From Streptosporangiaceae bacterium (GTDB lineage: Bacteria > Actinomycetota > Actinomycetes > Streptosporangiales > Streptosporangiaceae), in the NCBI GenBank assembly GCA_030045295.1, contig JASIGD010000144.1:1-11194 (forward strand): a stretch of DNA of 11,194 nt. The letters are read 5' to 3'. Shown piece after piece: positions 7,449 through 11,194 of this stretch (positions within the stretch are counted from its first letter, which is position 1; the number at the start of each line of letters is the position of its first letter). The notes under the pieces were generated by a model. It did no database searches. It was not told the DNA's origin and worked only from the letters and a program-made list of their open reading frames with translations. The translations under genes and the position numbers were made by a program.

Positions 7449-7919
7449 CTAGGCCCCGATCTCGGCCCGCAGCCTCGCGACGTGCCCGGTCGCCTTGACG
7501 CCGTACATCGCCTTCTCGATTACGCCGCTGGCGTCGATCACGAACGTGGACCTGATCACGCCGACGGTCGTCTTGCCGTAGAGCTTCTTCTCCCCGTACG
7601 CGCCGTAGGCCTGCAGGACGGCGCGGTCAGGGTCGGACAGCAGCGGGAAGGTCAGGCCCTCTTTGTCGCGGAACTTGGCCAGCTTGGACGGCTGATCGGG
7701 GGAGATGCCGAGCACCGCGACACCGGCGTGGTTCAGCTCAGCGAGGTTGTCACGGAAGTCGCAGGCTTCCTTGGTGCAGCCCGGAGTCAGCGCGGCCGGG
7801 TAGAAGTACACGATGACCCGCTGACCGCGGAATGAGGACAGCGAAACCTGGTGACCGTCCGCGTCGGCCAAGGTGAAGTCGGGTGCTGTATCGCCGGGCG
7901 CGAGCCGCCTGTCGGTCAC
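7449..7919 (-). CDS. bcp: Thioredoxin-dependent thiol peroxidase (Bcp/PrxQ family)
   Basis: This is a cytoplasmic peroxiredoxin of 156 residues that reduces hydrogen peroxide and organic hydroperoxides using thioredoxin. The motif YPAALTPGCTKEACDFRD shows the peroxidatic Cys48 and the resolving Cys53 five residues later, as in atypical two-Cys PrxQ enzymes. PDFTLAD, VIVYFYP, VLGISPDQ and STFVID complete the AhpC/TSA fold. The usual YPKDDTPG is YPAALTPG here, a mild variation. GTG 7919 is the start: AAGGAGG, a near-perfect ribosome site, lies five bases upstream. The start overlaps the rdgB stop by four bases (GTGA), so translation is probably coupled. It is the last protein gene of the leftward cluster, before tRNA-Leu. 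Confidence 0.95.
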   Translation of the reverse strand: MTDRRLAPGDTAPDFTLADADGHQVSLSSFRGQRVIVYFYPAALTPGCTKEACDFRDNLAELNHAGVAVLGISPDQPSKLAKFRDKEGLTFPLLSDPDRAVLQAYGAYGEKKLYGKTTVGVIRSTFVIDASGVIEKAMYGVKATGHVARLRAEIGA

Positions 7920-8521
7920 GTGAGCCTCCTTGTGATAAACGGGGCCAGGGCGCGGAAAGCGCGACCGCGATGGCTGATCGCGTCCTTGGCCTCCGGGGTC
8001 ATCTCCGCGGTCGTCACCTCGAACCCGTCGGGCACGAAGATGGGGTCGTAGCCGAACCCTCCGCTGCCACGAGGAGTGCGCGTCAGCCGGCCCGCCACGT
8101 CCCTGGTCACCACCCACTCGCGCGCGCCGTCGGGCGGCAGGACCAGCGCGGCGGCGCACGCGAAATGCGCGCCGAGACGGGCTTCGGGCACCTCGGCGAC
8201 CTGGGCCAGGACCAGGTCCAGGTTCGCCTGGTCGTCGCCGTGCCCGCCCGCCCAGCGGGCCGACAGCACGCCGGGCATGCCGTTCAGCGAGTCGACGCAC
8301 AGGCCGGAATCGTCGGCGACGGCGGGCAGGCCGGTGTAGGCGGCGATCGCGCGGGCCTTCAGCAGCGCGTTCTCCTCGAACGTGGCCCCGGTCTCCGGCA
8401 CGTCCGGCGCGCCGGGAAACGCGCCGAGCCCGGCCAGCGGGACTTGATCGCCGAGGATCCGGGCCAGCTCGCGCAGCTTGCCCTCATTCCTGGTCGCCAG
8501 GACCAGCGGTTCAGCGGGCAC
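7916..8521 (-). CDS. rdgB: XTP/dITP pyrophosphatase (RdgB/HAM1 family)
   Basis: This cytoplasmic house-cleaning enzyme hydrolyses dITP, XTP and ITP to monophosphates so they are not built into DNA or RNA. The 201-residue frame holds the nucleotide-binding [12 protein letters not shown] (8-19), [24 protein letters not shown] (69-92, described by position; the DDSG acids bind metal), GSGGFGYDP (152-160) and SHRGRAF (183-189). The length is normal for the family. The GTG start at 8521 lies inside the end of rph, with an 11-base overlap, and no good ribosome site is seen, so translation probably depends on coupling to rph. The stop overlaps the bcp start by four bases. The rph-rdgB pairing is conserved in actinomycetes, as in Mycobacterium tuberculosis Rv1340-Rv1341. 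Confidence 0.96.
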   Translation of the reverse strand: MPAEPLVLATRNEGKLRELARILGDQVPLAGLGAFPGAPDVPETGATFEENALLKARAIAAYTGLPAVADDSGLCVDSLNGMPGVLSARWAGGHGDDQANLDLVLAQVAEVPEARLGAHFACAAALVLPPDGAREWVVTRDVAGRLTRTPRGSGGFGYDPIFVPDGFEVTTAEMTPEAKDAISHRGRAFRALAPFITRRLT

Positions 8522-9245
8522 CGGCGGGCGCGGCGAGGGCTGCGCGCTGCAGCCTGGTCAGCTCGGCGCAGCCGGCCACGGCGAGATCGAGCAGCTGCCC
8601 GAGCAGGTCGCGGCTGAACGGCTCGCGTTCGGCCGTGCCCTGGATCTCCACGAAGTCGCCGCCGGCTGTGCACACCACGTTCATGTCGGTCTCCGCCGCC
8701 ACGTCTTCCTCGTAGCACAGGTCGAGCCGGGGCTCGCCTTCGACGACGCCGACGCTGACCGCGGCCACCGACGTGAGCAGCGGGTCGCCCCTGGTTTTCT
8801 TCCGGTTGCTCAGCCAGGCCACGGCGTCGGCCAGCGCGACGTACCCGCCGGTCACCGCGGCGGTACGGGTGCCGCCGTCGGCCTGCAGCACGTCACAGTC
8901 GATGACGATCGTGTTCTCGCCGAGCGCCTTATAGTCCACGCACGCCCGCAGCGAGCGCCCGACCAGCCGGGATATCTCCTGCGTCCGGCCGCCGAGCCGA
9001 CCCTTGACCGACTCGCGGTCGCCGCGGGTGTTCGTGGCCCGCGGCAGCATCGCGTACTCCGCGGTCACCCAGCCGAGGCCGCTGCCCCGCCGCCAGCGCG
9101 GCACCTCCTCGGCGACGCTCGCGGCGCACAGCACCCTGGTGCGGCCGAATTCCACGAGCACGGACCCCTCGGCGTGGTCGAGCCAGCCCCGGGTCAGTTT
9201 CACCGGCCGTAGTTCAGTTACGGATCGCCCGTCGGATCGAGACAT
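8511..9245 (-). CDS. rph: Ribonuclease PH
   Basis: RNase PH is a phosphate-dependent 3' exonuclease that trims tRNA 3' ends and degrades structured RNA, working as a ring hexamer. The 244-residue protein has [11 protein letters not shown] (5-15), SVAEEVPRW (43-51), [17 protein letters not shown] (58-74), the phosphate-binding region [16 protein letters not shown] (86-101), CDVLQADGG (117-125) and [10 protein letters not shown] (129-138). ATG 9245 is chosen because it begins just before the conserved SRSDGR; the ribosome site (GGATAGG) is modest. It starts 10 bases after the MBL phosphodiesterase stop and overlaps rdgB by 11 bases at its end. The family and length are unambiguous. The short Ala-rich tail (235-244) is ordinary. 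Confidence 0.97.
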   Translation of the reverse strand: MSRSDGRSVTELRPVKLTRGWLDHAEGSVLVEFGRTRVLCAASVAEEVPRWRRGSGLGWVTAEYAMLPRATNTRGDRESVKGRLGGRTQEISRLVGRSLRACVDYKALGENTIVIDCDVLQADGGTRTAAVTGGYVALADAVAWLSNRKKTRGDPLLTSVAAVSVGVVEGEPRLDLCYEEDVAAETDMNVVCTAGGDFVEIQGTAEREPFSRDLLGQLLDLAVAGCAELTRLQRAALAAPAGAR

Positions 9246-9255
9246 GACGCACAGC

Positions 9256-10002
9256 CTATCCGGACCCCAGCACCAGGCCCGAAGCGGCGAGTGAGAGCGG
9301 ACCGCGGTACACGTCGGCCGCCTCGGACAGGCTTCGGTTCCGGTCGTTCCACGGCACCAGGTGGGTGAGCACCAGCTGCCCGACTCCGGCCCGCGCCGCG
9401 TACCGGGCGGCCTGCCGGGCGGACAGGTGCAGGTTCGGCACGTTGGCCGGCCCATCGAGGAACGACGCCTCGCACAACAGCAGTTCCACGCCCTCGGCGA
9501 GCCGCGTCAGCGCGTCGCACTCTCCGGTGTCGGCCGAGTAGGCGAGCCGCCAGCCCTCGTGTTCCACCCGGAACCCGAACGTCTCGACCGGGTGGTTCAT
9601 GTGATCGGTCGTCACGCGGAACGGCCCGATCTCGCGCTCGCCGGGGTCCAGGTCGTGGAAGCCGAACCGGGCCCGGACCGAGGCCAGGTCCTCGCCGCCG
9701 AAATCCGTGAGCCGCTCGGCGGTCCCCCGCGGGCCGTAGACGGGGATGGGCGCCCGCGCCCCGCCCGGCGCGTACTGCCGCACTACCCAGTACGAGCCGA
9801 GGTCAGCGCAGTGGTCGGCGTGCAGGTGGGACAGGGCGATCGCGTCGACGCCGAACAGGTCCGCGTACCGCTGCAGCGCGCCGAGCGCGCCGTTGCCCAG
9901 CTCCATGAGGAGCCGGAACCCTTCGGCTTCCAGCAGGTAGCAGGATGAGGGGCTGTCCGGCCCGGGAAAGCTGCCCGAGCATCCGATCACCGTGACGCGC
10001 AT
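9256..10002 (-). CDS. Metallo-beta-lactamase-fold phosphodiesterase, Rv1339-like (cyclic nucleotide PDE / RNase Z relative)
   Basis: This 248-residue soluble protein has a complete set of two-metal MBL-fold ligands: HLHADH (59-64), His137 in TDHMNHPVE, Asp158 in YSADTG and His214 in LTHL. The N-terminus [22 protein letters not shown] resembles the Mycobacterium tuberculosis Rv1339 group as I recall it. That protein has been described as an atypical cAMP phosphodiesterase, and the group is also related to RNase Z. The context agrees: in M. tuberculosis Rv1339 likewise stands just before rph and rdgB and downstream of cysO-cysM. ATG 10002 has AGGG about eight bases upstream and lies 10 bases after the cysM stop. 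A role in cAMP turnover is therefore inferred from orthology, and activity on RNA cannot be excluded. No RNase Z exosite arm is obvious. Confidence 0.88.
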   Translation of the reverse strand: MRVTVIGCSGSFPGPDSPSSCYLLEAEGFRLLMELGNGALGALQRYADLFGVDAIALSHLHADHCADLGSYWVVRQYAPGGARAPIPVYGPRGTAERLTDFGGEDLASVRARFGFHDLDPGEREIGPFRVTTDHMNHPVETFGFRVEHEGWRLAYSADTGECDALTRLAEGVELLLCEASFLDGPANVPNLHLSARQAARYAARAGVGQLVLTHLVPWNDRNRSLSEAADVYRGPLSLAASGLVLGSG

Positions 10003-10012
10003 GCCTGCAACC

Positions 10013-11194
<1,182 letters not shown>

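Overview
The window is high-GC chromosomal DNA with GTG and TTG starts, tightly packed genes, DUF1707 and DUF3618 proteins, and a Rip1-type site-2 protease beside dxr. These features point to an actinomycete. Gene content and order resemble two conserved mycobacterial/streptomycete neighbourhoods: dxr-rip1, and cysO-cysM-(MBL phosphodiesterase)-rph-rdgB. I cannot assign a genus from the sequence alone. No mobile element, phage gene or CRISPR array is visible.

Left part (1-3368). A leftward (minus-strand) cluster runs from a pterin-4a-carbinolamine dehydratase (PCD) through dxr (MEP isoprenoid pathway) to the start of rip1, which runs off the window. Head-to-head with PCD, a rightward gcvT-gcvH pair encodes the T and H proteins of the glycine cleavage system. 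Fewer than 50 bases separate the two divergent starts.

Middle (3369-7314). This is the accessory part. It holds a leftward six-helix membrane protein built from three copies of a two-helix hairpin, and a leftward DUF3618 coiled-coil/tail-anchor protein. A gene-poor stretch of about 380 bases contains a long inverted repeat and leads into an orphan SsuA/THI5-like lipoprotein. Next come a rightward DUF1707 membrane protein and a rightward single-pass protein of unknown function.

Right part (7315-11194), all leftward. In transcription order: cysO (partial, sulfur carrier), cysM (O-phosphoserine/CysO-dependent cysteine synthase), an Rv1339-like metallo-beta-lactamase-fold phosphodiesterase, rph (RNase PH), rdgB (house-cleaning NTPase), bcp (thiol peroxidase) and a tRNA-Leu(UAG). 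Gaps are 31 bases or less, with overlaps at rph/rdgB and rdgB/bcp, so this is probably one transcription unit at least as far as bcp. It links cysteine supply, peroxide defence, nucleotide clean-up and tRNA maturation.

Most of the window is housekeeping. The items most worth a second look are the CysO C-terminus, which ends GGAG rather than GG; the triplicated membrane hairpin protein with a T10 tract ahead of it; and the long hairpin leader in front of the orphan binding protein.
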